A stretch of DNA of 64,000 nt, from NCBI RefSeq assembly GCF_030445035.2, contig NC_080689.1, positions 27,433,278 through 27,497,277 of the forward strand. The letters are read 5' to 3'. The translations under genes and the position numbers were made by a program. This document shows positions 8,893-21,950 of this stretch, in pieces; position 1 is the stretch's first letter; each line of letters opens with the position of its first letter. This stretch comes from Dasypus novemcinctus (Eukaryota; Chordata; Mammalia; Cingulata; Dasypodidae). Under the pieces are notes generated by a model. That model had not been told where the DNA came from, made no database searches, and saw only the letters and a list, made by a program, of their open reading frames with translations.

Positions 8893-10864
8893 CTTGTGCT
8901 AAGTGGCCCCTTCTCTGCCTGCCCTTTGCCGCCGAGTCCAACAAGCCTCTTGCCTGCCTGTGTCTGAGCTCTCTGTCGTATTTTCATTTAAAAGAACTGA
9001 CGTTACTCAGTGCTCCCAGGACACATGGCATTGCTCCTATCAGCTTTGGTCTTGATTTCAACAGGAGGGGAAAAGGAAAAAGGGCCACCAACAAAGCCAT
9101 TTCCTTCCATGGAAAGTCTCAACGTGCCTCCAGCTTCTTATGAGTGACAAGACCGAGGAATTCTGAGTAAGGTTTTTAAATTAAAATATTTTATTTTTTG
9201 TTGTCTAGGATAGTACATAAATAGTGTGTGTGGGGGGAGATTGTTTCTAATTAAAATCAGAAAGTGTTTAACAAATGTTTAGTATGTATCTGTAATACTT
9301 AAGTCCCTAATTGTGTTACAAAAGTCCCAGTGAAGGCAAAAATAATATAAATTGTGTTCCTGACTTCAAGTGAACCCATAGGAATCATTATGATTTAAAA
9401 CCATCTAATATATACTTTAAGGTACCTAATTATGATATGATTCATGAATATAGCTATACTATGGCTCAAATTACGGCTACTGAACACATACACACACAGA
9501 AACATTTGTATTAGCTCCACTTTGCAGCACCAGTCTTTAAAAGAATTCTAACTTTAAAGTCTATCTTTCTATAGTCCTTGTAGTTATAACTAGTAATAAA
9601 ATCACACATACACACAAACTCCTTACTAATTATCTGGCATTACTACCAAGTCAGATCAACCATGAAGCTGATCCATGAATGACTAACAAATGGCTGGATG
9701 ATTCGCTCATATACTGTTTGGCAAATTGGCAAAAACCACAGAAAAGTAGCCTCGGACAAAGAGAGTGATTTAATATAATTTACTTAGAGATTTTATTTAA
9801 TTTTCATACTCCTATGCCTGGTGTCCTCTCACAAAATAAAGTAGGCTACTTCTCAAAACTTCCCAGCTGGTGAAAAACATGCGTTTATTTTTTAAAATAC
9901 ATTCTTAATTTCTGGTTTATAGGAATGAACTATGCCTCTGGGAAAGAAATGCATTGCATGGATACACTCTGTGAAGGTAAACACACAGAGGCATTCTGCT
10001 CTCTGTTAATTAATGATAGGGATGCCAAGTTTTCATAGGAAACCAATTTTGCTTGTGTGCACCAGGGAGATCTTTGAGCATAAAGAAATGTGTTGATTAA
10101 GGAAAACTATAGAAAACTATTGCATGGTCCAAAGTCCAAATGAAACATGTGAATTACAATTGGTCTAGAAAATTGGGTGCATTAGGAATTGGTCCGTGAA
10201 TGTTCAGTAAATACAACTGGATCACTGAAAATATTTTCCTGAAACTAAAGACAACTCTGCAAGTTGAACTTTGTTCCAGCATTTTCCAAGGGATTGGAGT
10301 TCGGGTGCATAGGCTGGGACCCTGGGAGCTGAGAGAGGCTGGAGCTGTGAGCAGCCGGGCATGCCAAGTCCACCCCTGAGGGACCGATGGGCCCTGTCTC
10401 CAAATAGAGACCAGAACAAGGTTTGGCAAGATTCTGACCTTTTTGTAGAGTGGGAATTTGGGTTCATTCTCAGTTTTGTTTATTAGAAAGTAATTAGTGA
10501 ATGTTCTCTAAATGTGACATGACCTCATTGGTATATTTAATGTAACCTTAGGCTGGGGTTTTCAAAAGTTTGATGGTACACAGGGATGCAGCTGGTCAGC
10601 AGAACGTGGAGTTTGACAGGGTGAGAGGCGACCCGTGTGAGGGCTGACCCACTCTGCAGTGCCTGCCAGGCAATCCTTCCCCAAGTTGTGCAACGACGTC
10701 TAGTCTAGCGCCGTTCCCAATTCGGCACTATATCTGGACTTTATCTGCCTTGGGCTAGAGCACAAGTGTCTGCCTGGAGGCCTTGTTAGTGGTAAAAGAT
10801 TGATGGAGGTTGGAACAATTACTTAAAGGAAAAACACAGAAATCTGGGTTCCCTGAGCCCTCCC
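8893..10864. other. Intergenic, nothing recognised
   Basis: The LTR element ends at 8886. After that the sequence is mostly AT-rich with no recognisable gene. Short CA runs occur near 9487 and 9607. Confidence 0.55.
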
Positions 10865-11345
10865 AAAGGTGTACAGCCTTTGACCCAGAGATTTAACGTC
10901 TAAGAATCAATTCTACGGAAATAAACAAGTGTCCACCAATATACATGAAGAATTGAATGATAGCATCGTGAATAAGAATGACAAATTGGAAATGACCTAA
11001 ATGGGGGAGAGGGGTACTGCTGGTTCCATAAATTGTGACACGTTTAGGCAATGGGATATTATGTAGTGTGAAAAACAACCAGGCCGCTTTATAAGGACAA
11101 GAGGTCCACCATTGATGACTAAGGAAAAACCATCAAATGGTCAAAATAGATGTATAATATGATCCCATTTCTGTGTTAAAAAAAAAAAAAGAGCTGCGTG
11201 TACATAACTGTACTACCTTTGAGGAGTGGAACCCGGAGAAGGGAGGGAAGGGCCGCCCCTTTGCTTTCTACACTTCCGGATTACTAGAAAGCTGGCCGTT
11301 AACATTTATTACTTCTATAACTAAATATTTATTGAAAAAGAAGAT
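10865..11345 (+). mobile_element. L1M-type LINE 3' end fragment (sense)
   Basis: Matches the end of an old L1: tttgacccagagatttaacg, then ggaaatgacctaaatggggg, caatgggatattatgtagtg and atgatcccatttctgtg with an A run at 11179-11191. It is the decayed ORF2 C-terminus and 3' UTR, with no intact frame. Confidence 0.8.
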
Positions 11346-11584
11346 TAAGTAACTTGAAAAAGTTTCATTCAAGATCTCTAGAGTAATCCTGAGATTACAC
11401 AGTAGCCAAAAAGAAAAAATTCATAATTACAAACAGAGTTGTGTGGTAGCTCCAGGCTATTGGTAGAAACATTCCATCAGAAAGTATTTTTCTAGGATAT
11501 GAGTTCTCTCTTCTGAGACCAGGTGGAAATATAAGTCCAAATTGTATATGGATCTGAACTCTTTATTCTCTCAGCCTACTAATA

Positions 11585-11785
11585 TCTACTATTATTCGTT
11601 TACTATTTTACAGTTTACAAAGGACTTTTCACATATTAGCTTGAATAATACAACAAAACTGTGAAGGGGGTACAATAATCCCCATTTTTCAGAAGAAGCA
11701 GTTGAAGTTTAGGGACATTAGTTTTCATGCTCAAAATCACACAGGGAGCCCAGCAGAACTGAAGGAGTCAGTGAGTCTTACCCCA
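11585..11785 (-). mobile_element. MIR SINE fragment (antisense)
   Basis: Antisense MIR pattern: acaaaggacttttcacatat, aacaaaactgtgaagggggt, tccccatttttcagaagaag, aaaatcacacagggag. Confidence 0.75.
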
Positions 11786-14565
11786 GCTAGGCCATTATTT
11801 TAGGCATATCACTGTTTTTCTAGGTCTTAGGTTCCTCAACTATACAATTGGAGTGGGGAAGTTATCTGAGTATAAAAGTATACAATTGTATAAATGAAAC
11901 TGAGGAGCTCTCCCTTCCCGCCTGACAATGGCAAGACAATTCTGCGGACTTTTTAAGGATATTTGTCTTATGTAGACGTAGCTTACATCCTTTCTATATG
12001 CATTTTCAGGTGTAAGGTAAAAGGCTATGTATTTGTGGACTTATTTAATAGACAAATTCTATGGCTGCAGAAAGTGGTTGGAAGGAATCCGAGGTGACAC
12101 TGTACTTCATTTCTACCACTGGCCAACTCCCCAGTGGCACAGATGGGAAATCAGAAACCTCCCCTGACATGGTACATCTCTACCGACTCAGGTGGGCATG
12201 GCCAACTGGAGGTAAATCGTGGTTCTCTCCTGGCCTTGGTAGTTTTGGTCACTTGTACAAGGATTTCACGTGAATTTAGAGAGATGGCTTTGTACAGAGA
12301 TGGTTGGTACATTTTTTGCTTTAAATAAGTATTTGTTACATAATTGAATTTGTGGTGTGACTATTTGGCAATGGCTCAGAGTAAAAAAATTGACTTTACC
12401 TAGGTCTTATTAGCACCATCTCCCAAGCAATTGAATCCTAATCTTTGGCCAATCAACACAATTTTCATGAGTCTACACCCATAGACCTGAAAGAATTAGA
12501 TTAGTCACAAAAGGAAGCAAAGACTTGGCAAGCAGTAGTGCTAACAAAAATTGGATATATAACTTATCACTGTATAATATCATGTGTAGCAACGTTTTAC
12601 ACTTTCATTGTGGATCACTGGTTTAGCATCAGCAAATCTGGGAAAGGTTTATGTGTGTTGTTTTTCTTCCAAGACTACTAGTTTACTTTGTTAATTTTCC
12701 TGCAGATGAGTTATGTAATCATCAGGGAGCAGTGGGTTCTTAATTGCAGGATTTTCTGGCCCCCTCCCACCTTTCCCTACCCCCACCGATACACACATAC
12801 ACACACACACACACACACACAAACTCATTTGTCAAGTTAAGAGGTAATATATGTTTACAAATAGGTGTGAGTGTATGAACATTTGATATGTACCTATCTT
12901 CCATTTTGTACCTTCTATCAAGGTACAGGAAGACAAACCTTAATATAAGCACCATGGAATTTCAACAAAAATGTATTTTAAATTTGGTAATTATTTGTCT
13001 CATTATTGACCCTCCATCCCCCAACACCTGCCCTTTCCCTTGTCTAGTTAGAGAGAACAGTTTCTGGAAAATGTACAAAGAAGTACCCATCTTTCATTCC
13101 TTCAGGAATAACTTAAATAAAGATGTCATCAGGATCAATAGACTTGTTTGCTGTAACTTAAGGTATCCTCAAGCAAATCTGCTTGAGAATGAACCCACAT
13201 ACATTATTACACATTAATTTTGTCTTTGCAGCAAACGATGAGTGTCAGTGATTTGTTCTCTGCTCCTCGTACCCATCTGTGTGGGCACAGTCCTCTTCAG
13301 CACAGGGCGGCAGAGGGAGCAACAGGCTGCCCCAGGGTTTTGTTCTCAGGCAGCTTACACAGAGCACCTGGCCTGTGCCAGGTCTGTCTTCCAAGCACGG
13401 CTGGCACGACAATGCTCACTGCAAACACATGGTTAAATATCTAGACCCATTTCCCAGTTCAGCCAGAGAAATAACACTCCGGGGCAAGAACCTTCTCCAA
13501 TGGAAACATCCAACTTAACCCCTTTAAAAGTAATAGATTTCTTTCTTTCATGATCTCATTCATTGCTGCATGACCACCCGTTCCTCCAAACCCTCCTCTC
13601 CAGATGGTGCTAATTAGACCACATGTAGCCCACCTTCTAATAACTCTGTACTTTTTTCTTACCATAACACCATTAACAAGGGAAAGATTCCCCAAGGCCA
13701 GAGCCACAGAGGCTGGGGCAGGTGTAATTCAATTTCAATTGGACCCTTTACTCTTTATACCCAAACCCCAACTGTGTTATTGACATATTTCATTTTTATT
13801 TCTCCTTCTCTCTATGTATTTTTGTTTTGGCTGTTTCTTCAATAAAGTATTCATGACCTGTACACATTCCCCTGGATTTATTAACTTAGCTCCTTTTGTT
13901 TTTGCTAGTTAACCTTGATGTCTTTCCTTCCTCCTGTACAATAGATTTCTCATCTGGATCAATACTGCTCACTTGTATACACCCACCTTATAAGTAATAC
14001 TCAAAAGAGTAGGGCCCTTTTTCAGAATCCATAACTAAATCTCTGGAGCCTTGATAACTTACGTTATCAAGGTAATTAGGGCAATAGCTACATATGCTTC
14101 ATTTCGTTAAATGCCAGGTAGAAATCCATTCTGATCGAATTCAAAGTGAGGTTGAAAGAAAAAAATCTTCACAGCTGCTTGGTACTGGAAAGAGCTCATG
14201 GCTGTGGATGAACCTGAGGAACTCACTGGATGTCTCTTTCCTGTGACCGTAACAGACACAGAGAGCACATGGGTTTCTCTGCTGCTTTCTGGAGCATCAC
14301 TGCAGTAATTCTCAAGCCAAGCTCCTTCCATTTCCCAGACGGCAGACAGAGCAGCACCTTGGAAGAGGGAGAGCCCCGTTGAAATAGATGCCTGAAGAGA
14401 AAGGACACCTGGAGTTGAGGGGGACTGGCTCAGATGTTCACTCTTCAGTTGTTAAGAATTTTAAATTTCATATCTTTTGAAATTCAGTAGACCCTTGGAA
14501 CAAGATCAAAGATCAGAGAAGAGGAGAGGCAGTGGTTAATTGTGGATTACTTGAGAAAGGAAGTA
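11786..14565. other. Intergenic, no gene recognised
   Basis: Apart from the CA microsatellite listed separately, I recognise no repeat family or coding exon. The frames at 12888-13217 and 13220-13518 show no known motif and are not flanked by convincing splice signals. Confidence 0.55.
12790..12821. repeat. (CA)n microsatellite
   Basis: A run of acacac repeats about 32 bases long with one interruption (catac). Confidence 0.95.
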
Positions 14566-14569
14566 CATT

Positions 14570-15056
14570 AGCTACCATATTAGTCTTGCATTGCTGCTGT
14601 AACAAATTGCCACAAATTTGGTGGATTAAAACAACATAATTTATTACCTTACAGTTTTGTAGGTCAGAAGTCCAAACTCAGTGGATCTCACTGGGCTAAA
14701 GTCAAGGTGTTGGCTTGGCCGCCTTCCTTTCTGGAAGTTGTAGGGGGATTTGTTACGTTGCCTTTTCTTGCTTCTAAGGGCTTCCCACATTCCTTGGTTC
14801 ATGGCTTCCATCTTCCATCTTCAAAGCAATTCTCTGACCCTTCTTCCATAGCCAGGGAAATTTCTCCATTCTTGAGAACTCATGTGATGAGATTGGATTT
14901 ATCAGATAATCTGGTCTAATCTCCCCATCTCAAGATCCTTAACTTTAATCATATCTGCAAAGTCCCCTTTTCTGTATAAGGTAACGTAAACAAAGGTGCC
15001 AAGGATTAGGAAGTGGGCATGTTTGGGGACCATCATTCTTTCTGCTATAACCACAA
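14570..15056 (-). mobile_element. MaLR LTR, MLT1-like (antisense)
   Basis: Antisense MLT1 signature: tattagtcttgcattgctgc, gccacaaatttggtggatta, ttacagttttgtaggtcaga at one end; atcatatctgcaaagtcccc, gaagtgggcatgtttgggga at the other. About 490 bases, close to full length. Frames within it are not genes. Confidence 0.8.
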
Positions 15057-15429
15057 AGTTGATAGCCTTGCTGAGATAGAAAAGGGATGCTTCTACTTTG
15101 GAATGATCTTTTCCTGCTTTCTCAGATCTAATGGGATAGTCATGCATTTTTATTTTAAATTCTCTACTGTATTTGATGTCAAATCAGTCTGTGACAAAGG
15201 ACATTTTATTATAGGCAAGCAATAATAAATTAATTACACCACAGTTTTTCTTTATTCAATTATTACTTGAATAATTTTTAGTGATAAAATTATCACACTT
15301 CTCTTTCAAATATATGTGGTTTTTCTGTCTTCAAAAGACTATTTCATCTTGTTGCCTTCTCTAGCTACAGACTGATCCCTCTCCTTCCTTTGATTGCCGA
15401 AGGCCTCCAACAATTAGTCAACATGTGTT

Positions 15430-17575
15430 ACTTTTCTTTTTCCTTTCTCTCTATTTACTCCTCAGATCCCAGAAGTTTCATTCTGCTTTAACCTCTCTAT
15501 TTACAGTGCTCTGCTGAAGACGTCAGGGACCACATGATCGAAGCCCCTTCTTCATCTTTTACCAGTAGCTGGATATCCCTGCAATTCTCATTACCATTGA
15601 TGAGACCTGCCTCAAAATCCCCGATCCTTGGTTCTCAGTGCAGTACTGGTTCACTCATAACATACTTCTAGAGCTTGATTCCTTGTCCTTAGCCCAGTTC
15701 TTGCCACCAGATGTGGCCTCTGCATTTCTTTTCCACACAGCCTCCAGTAGACTTTTCAACTTGGCTGCCTCTATATGGACACCTACCAAATCTAATTTCC
15801 AAATATCTGATGGATGTTTCTATACAGATAGCTTTCTGTTCTTTCAAATTTAAATGCCTTGAGCTGAAATCCACAAGTTTCCCTCTCTCCTGATTTATTC
15901 ACCTACTTACTTACATATGTTTTTCCCTTAATTCATTTTAGTCAAGAGTTCCATCATTGTCCTAGTATTTTGCCCTGAATTCTCAGAATTTGTGCTTAAT
16001 GCTTTTTATTCCCTTTGGTCAATTGATTCTTTATCTATTCTTTTTTCATAATACTCTGGCATCCCTTCCTTTAAGTATGATGCAGCTGCCGTGACTCTCA
16101 TCACCCAGGCCTGGGTGATCTGAAGTCCTTCTTACCAAAGATGACATGAGTCTTCATCACCACCACTGCCAGATTAATTCTGAATCTTTCCTCTTTCATC
16201 ATCATTCTTCTTCTTTCCATTGCCTAAGAGCTTAATGTTGTTTAAACCCTTCATAATCTAAGCCTAATTAATATTTCCAAACATATCCTGAACTTTTCTT
16301 CATCATAAACCCTTCCTTCTAGCAGATGTAGGATGCTTTCTGTCCTATGAACATACCTTTTCCTTACTGTCTCTAAGTTTACATGGTTTTCCATTCCTGA
16401 AATAGTTTCCTTTCTCTGAACCAGCTTACTCTTAAAGATATTTCAAAGCTCAAGTCTCAATTCCCCCAGCAATACTTCTTTGGCCATTTCTATTTATAAG
16501 ATTTCTTCTTCCTCTGAACATATTAATATTTGTTGAGCATATTATAGATCAGCAGAGAACTTCCAGAAGGTCCAATCATCACATCCACTCATCTTCCTAC
16601 AACTATAGCAGTGTCTTCAGTTCTTTCCTCTGTTACAATGGATAAATTATGCATGTGCCACCTAACACAACTTGTCCATTGTCTACCAGATCCCTTCCCC
16701 TCTTGACCAACCATGGACTTTGCTCTAGCAATTCCCTCTTTTATGTATCAACTCCTCTATCCCTCTTGGATCATTCTCATCAGCATACAAGCTCCAACTT
16801 CTTTCTTCCTATTCTCTCTTGAATGCATTCCAATCAAGCTTACATCCCCAACATCCTGCTGGAGCTGTTCTTATTACTGTCACCAAATCCTCTGAATTAC
16901 TAAACCCAATGTTCAGTTCTCAATCCTCATCTTCCTTGACCCATCAGCAGCTTTAAGACTGTTGATCACACTCTCCTGCTTGAAACTTTCTTCCCTTAGC
17001 TTTCAGGGCTTCATGTTCTCCTACCTCTTACCTCTCTGGCTATTCCTACTTGGTTACTTTTGTTGGTTTCTACTCATCTCTTAGACCTCAAAATATAAGA
17101 GTTACCCATGTCTCACTCCTTGGACTTCTCTTTTCTATCAACATTCACTCCCCGGGTGATGTCATCCAGCCTTATGGTTTAAACCATTATTATGTAGATC
17201 ATTATGTGAATTTGTTTCTTTAGCCTGAGACTCTCCTGGAACACTAGACTCGAATATCCAACTGCTCACTCAACATCTGCAGTTGGATGTCTAATAGGCA
17301 TCTCAAACTGAGCTCCTGATATTGTCCCTGCCCCAAACTGCACCTTCCACAGCCTTCACTGATCATTCAAGACAGCTCAACCCATTCCTTTCTTTTCTGT
17401 CTCATATACATCGTATGCATCAGCAAATCCTGTTGGCTCTATTTTTAATATCTTTTTTCTCTCTCATATACATTGTATGCATCAGCAAATCCTTTTGGCT
17501 CTAGTTTTAATGTCTATCTGGAAGCTGACTACTTACCACCCTATGCTCATCATCATGTCTGCAGCACCATCATGT
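15430..17575 (+). mobile_element. L2 LINE relics including a decayed reverse-transcriptase region
   Basis: The clearest part is 16900-17575, which follows L2 ORF2: cttccttgacccatcagcag, actgttgatcacactctcct, ggtgatgtcatccagcctta, tatccaactgctcactcaac, ggatgtctaataggcatctc, cagcaaatcctgttggctct. The frame is broken by many stops and shifts, and the YADD-type catalytic box is lost. 15430-16600 has the C/T-rich style of L2 and an L2-like tail (ttgttgagcatatta) but is less certain and may be a separate copy. Confidence 0.7.
17393..17514 (+). repeat. Tandem duplication of about 61 bases inside the L2 relic
   Basis: tcatatacatcgtatgcatc with agcaaatcctgttggctcta occurs at about 17402-17441, and again as tcatatacattgtatgcatc with agcaaatccttttggctcta at about 17464-17503. 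Total span is two units of about 61 bases. Confidence 0.85.
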
Positions 17576-17579
17576 CTCT

Positions 17580-17697
17580 GTGACTATAGAGATAACAGTT
17601 AAGACTGCACTTTGAGTCCTGGCTCTGCCACTTACTGAGGATGACCTTGAGCAAGTTATCTCCCTCTCTGTGCTTCAGTCTCCTCATTTGTAAATGG

Positions 17698-17734
<37 letters not shown>

Positions 17735-17830
17735 AATTGTCACAAGGATTAAATGAGAGAAACATATAAGGCACTTAGAACAGTGACTACCAAGTAGTAT
17801 GTGATGAACAAATGCTAGCACTATACTAAT
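17580..17830 (+). mobile_element. MIR SINE (sense) with internal (GAT)12
   Basis: agtcctggctctgccactta, ttgagcaagttatctccctc, agtctcctcatttgtaaatg, then the GAT run, then acaaggattaaatgagagaa and ggcacttagaacagtgacta. Near full length. Confidence 0.9.
17699..17734 (+). repeat. (GAT)12 trinucleotide microsatellite
   Basis: Twelve perfect GAT units, at the place where the MIR consensus has gggataataat. The run grew from the repeat's own sequence. The His-rich minus-strand frame here is an artefact of the run. Confidence 0.97.
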
Positions 17831-19950
17831 GTTCCGTAAGTGTATTTATAAAAGCTTCATGATAATAGGTGGAAAATAGTAAGCCAAAACCAGGAAGATT
17901 GTGGAAATGGTCATTCTCCTAAGTGTAAGTTTTCCACATCTTTAAATGCCCAAACCCACTTTGAGCCAGACTGGGGAATTGAACTAATACACTCTGAGCT
18001 GTGCCTACTGATTGGTATGTTGTTTCTTTTGTGAAACTTTTATCTTTAGATGTATAGAATGGTAATCATAGCTAACATTTTTTTGATGGCATACTATTTG
18101 CTATTGTCACTTCTTTTCCTCTGTCTTGGGAGAAATTCCTATAGCTCCTTTTCACCCAATCTCCTTTTAAATTGCAGGGACCTGGAAACAGCCTAAATCC
18201 CCATCCTGGCTATATTCTGGGGTGACTTCTTCCTTTCAGGATCCCATATCTTGTTTGCCACCACTGCTATCAATTATAACATTTTTAAAAGGTGCTCTAT
18301 AAACCTAGTTAATAATGTGAATGGAAAAAGCGGAATTAAAACTCCTCCCACAAAATTCAGGTCCAAAACTGCCAGGCATCTTTCAGAGAAGGAAATTGAG
18401 AAATTAAAGAATTTCCCTAAGTACCCAGAATGTAACCTTTTGCACCTGGGATTAAATTTTGGTGCTTAAAGCTTCGTGAACTTCTTCTTGCTAAATCTGA
18501 GATTCTTACCCTGTTGTTTCAGCGGGGTTCATAAGTTACTTTGGTTTCAGTGGGGTTCCTAAGGACATATGGTAGCCTGGCTGGAAAACACTAAAAGACA
18601 TCTCCCCCACTGCCAATCCCCTCCCCGACATGCCACTCTCATAAGCTGAGGCTCTCGATCACATGTAGATTGCAGACACCAAATAAATTAGACAGATGGA
18701 ACTCATATATCAAAGCCACCTACTTGGATTCCTTTTTGGCCATTGGTGCATTTCCTCTCTCTCTTTTTTAATCAGCCTCATAAATCTGACCCTGACAAGG
18801 TCCTGCCTCTCCATACCAATAGTTGGAGGTGAGATGGTAATTTTTCCCCAAGCCTTCATTTGCTTCCCCACTTGACTGACCATCATTGCCACGTGGCACC
18901 CATTCATCACTGGGGCTCAAGTGCAGATCTGGGGAGATGTGCTCCAAGTCCTGCCAAACTGGTTACTCCTTCCAAATGAACAGGAGGGTTCTCTGAGCGC
19001 TGTGGACATCAGATGATTATCCTCCACTGTGCCCGATGAAATCCTGGCTGAGAGCTGTAAAGAACACAGCACATTGCTATGTATTCTTCTAAGTATCAGG
19101 TCCCTAATAGCCATTCATGTACTGACTAATGATTATTGGGATTTGGATAATTTTTCAAGGGGATTATCCCAATCAAGAATTGAAGACAAAAACAGAGTTG
19201 CCCAGGGTAGTGACTTTGCTTTCTGAGATATGGGCAAATGCCCACTGGCCTGTGCTGAATTCATGCTTGTTAGGCACATGTGGCTCAATCTTTGGATCCT
19301 GGTCTTGACAATGTGAATATGGAATGTTGATCTACCTCATGTGAGCAAAGTCTGCATTCCTTACCATTGGTGCCAGCCTGCCTTCTGGCTTCTAGAAGTG
19401 ACATCTTTGCTGAGTGTCGGGTACTTCCTGGGTTCTTGCCCTTTTTCTCCCTGCCTTTCTTAAAAGAAGGCTGTTCCTTTTTCTCCACAACTGAATTAAC
19501 ATCCCCTTGTCCTCTCAGGCCTTCCTTGTTTCTTGGTTAGGCACTCCCTTTATTGCCCCAGTGTGATTTGCTCCCATAAAGTGTAGTAGCTGTGGGCAGT
19601 GGCAGTGGTTTTCTCTAGAGGCCTTTCTATCTAGCCCAATTTAAATACCTTGAGAAATGGAGATATCTTCTCTCATGCTCTGGCAGCTTATTCCAGCTAT
19701 TCACAAAATAGCATTAACCCCTTTTATGGGCTCATAACAAAACAGACTATCAAAGGAACATGATGGTTTCTCATACTTCTGAATGCCCATGATTCCAACA
19801 ATATTATAGACAATTGATGTTCCTTGGGCCCTTGTCGAAGGCCTCTGTGAACTTCATTAGGGCAAAATTCATGGCAGAGTGATGTTCTGTATTGCACCCA
19901 TGAGTGTGGCCTGCAGGTGTGGGCAGTCACCAAATATTATTGTTGGAGAT
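17831..19950. other. Intergenic, nothing recognised
   Basis: No gene or repeat family I can name. A short direct repeat, tcagcggggttc and tcagtggggttc, occurs near 18520-18556. Confidence 0.5.
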
Positions 19951-19954
19951 GATA

Positions 19955-20395
19955 AATAACTTCAATGGCAGCAACAGTTATTTAAATATTGAGCACTTAT
20001 GTCAGCCTTTATGTTTATTATATTAATAAGTACTTTATATTCATTATGTGTTTTAATTCTCATAGCAACCCTTAATGCCATTTCACAAATATGAAACAGG
20101 TTTGGAGAGGTTAGGTACTGGCCCAAAGTCACACTGGACCAGGGTTCTTAACCTTATTTGTTGTACGGATCCCTTTGCCAGTCAGGTGAAAACCACAGAC
20201 CCCTTACGAAGCCCACACTATACTATGTATTATTTAATAAATACATCACACCTGCACCAACTTGTCCCCGTAAGAATACTGTTTTTCTAAATTTTCAGTT
20301 CAAGCTCATGGAACCTTGGTAAAGAACCCCTGCTCTAGAATTTGAACCCAAGTCTCTCTGACTTCACATCCAGACTCTGTACTGACCTGTTGTTG
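19955..20395 (-). mobile_element. MIR SINE (antisense), split by a DNA transposon
   Basis: The first part, 19955-20139, reads attgagcacttatgtcagcc, ttaattctcatagcaaccct, gaggttaggtactggcccaa. The second part, after the insertion, reads tttgaacccaagtctctctg with actt. The interruption is the element at 20140-20332. Confidence 0.75.
20140..20332. mobile_element. Non-autonomous hAT-type DNA transposon relic (193 bases)
   Basis: Terminal inverted repeats: cagggttcttaacctt at the left against ggtaaagaacccctg at the right. Internal text such as tacggatccctttgccagtc and cacagaccccttacga fits a common mammalian hAT relic. The right flank ctctagaa fits the hAT target preference nTCTAGAn; the left flank cactggac is a decayed copy. 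Family name not recalled with certainty. Confidence 0.75.
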
Positions 20396-20599
20396 TATCA
20401 TCATAGTGGATCATTAGACTCTCATGTCTTGGCTTTAGGGACCCACATTTTCCTGGTTTCCCTCCTACTTCCCTTGTCTCTTTTGTGGTGCTTCCCCCTT
20501 CAACAGCGTTCAAAATGCTAGAATGCTTCAGAGCCTGGATGGATGCAGAATTCTTAATTTTCTGGCTGTACTTTTCCCTAAGCAATCTCCTCTAGTCCC

Positions 20600-21950
20600 A
20601 TGAGTTTAAATATCTATATGCATTTAACACCTATATGCCGACCTCTCCGAAATCCAAATCTCCAGTCCTGACTGCTTCCCTTACTCTCAGATTTGCACAT
20701 CCAACTGCTTAACCAACCGGGACCTCTAAATAGCATCTTAAACTTAACATATTCCAAACACAATTTTTTACTTCTCTCGAGGGTTTTGTTTTTTTCTTAA
20801 AACTTCCCATTACACAGCTAATTACAGGACCGTGTGGGCAAAGAACATGGGCCAGACCCAGGGCTGGGAGCACCTGCTGGATGAGGGACAGAAGTAAGGA
20901 GCTGATGACATGCAAATGACATGACTTTTGGTCCTTTGAGAAGCTCAGGTGCTGCATCCTAACTGGATATCCCCATCTCTCTCCCCCTCCCACTGGGAGG
21001 AGGCCCAAGGGTGGAGGCAGGGGCCATGGGGTGGGTATGGGAGGAGAAATATGGTAGACCCAGGGCTGATGACCAAAGCCTCTTGGGTCCCATCTCTGCG
21101 TCAATACCTGTGTCCCCCTGCCCATCCCTGCCCCCACCTTGGTACAAGGTTCTCCCATCCAAGCACTTAAACCAGAAATAGAGGCACGTTCTTTGATTCT
21201 TCCTTTCCCTCATCTGAACTCGCAGTAATCCTGTGAGTGCAAACTCAAAGTATGTCTGGAACTACCCTTTTCTCTCTTCTCCACTACCACCACCTTGGTC
21301 CAAGCTACTGCTACCTCTTGCCTGGACTATTGCAATAGTCTCCTGATTGGTCTCCCTGCTTTCGTAATTGCCACCCCCACCCCCAATCCATTCTTCTACA
21401 GACATCTGAATAGCATTTCAAACAATGAATCAATGTCCAACTCCTGCTTACACTCTTTAAAGGTTTCCTTTTGACTAAAATCCAAACTCCGCAGTATGGT
21501 CGTCAAGATTGTGCATGATCTGGCTGTTGACTAACTCTGTAACTTTGTCTCAGATCTCTCTCCTCATTCATTACTCTCTAGCCACACGGTCTCTTTTTAG
21601 TTCCTCAGTGATACTTAGCTCTTTCATGCCCCAGGACCTTTGCACTGGCTGTTCCCTCTGCCTGAAATATTCTCTCCCTTTTTCTTGACAAGACAGGCTC
21701 ATCTCCTCAAGTCTCAGCGTAAAATTTCCCCTGAGTATTCTACCTAAACTAGACCTAACTGCCGAAGTTATTGCTTATGGCACCGCCCTATTTATTTCCT
21801 TCATAACACTTACAATATGCAAGTATTTTGTTTGCTTGTTTATTGTCCTTCTTCTCCCACTAGGGATGCTTTCCTAGTCATCCCAGTGTCCCTGGTATCT
21901 AGCACATTTATTGAGCCATAGGTGCTCAATAAATGTTAACGGAAGAAATG
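20600..21950 (+). mobile_element. L2 LINE, 3' portion (sense), with an unassigned insert
   Basis: 20600-20780 matches an L2 ORF2 stretch (catccaactgcttaaccaac, tagcatcttaaacttaacat). 21170-21950 continues it: tggtccaagctactgctacc, ggactattgcaatagtctcc, tgatctggctgttgactaac, aggacctttgcactggctgt, tgtttattgtccttcttctc, and the tail aggtgctcaataaatgttaa. 20781-21169 between them (ending about cttggtacaaggttctccca) is GC-rich and does not match L2; it may be an insertion or L2 sequence too decayed to see. Confidence 0.8.

Noticed and set aside
7854..9143. Many 90-186 codon frames in both strands
   Set aside because: They fall in the GC-rich LTR with tandem repeats. LTRs of this kind are non-coding, and there are no retroviral motifs in any frame.
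17553..17774. Histidine-rich minus-strand frame
   Set aside because: The histidine run is the translation of the (GAT)12 microsatellite in reverse.
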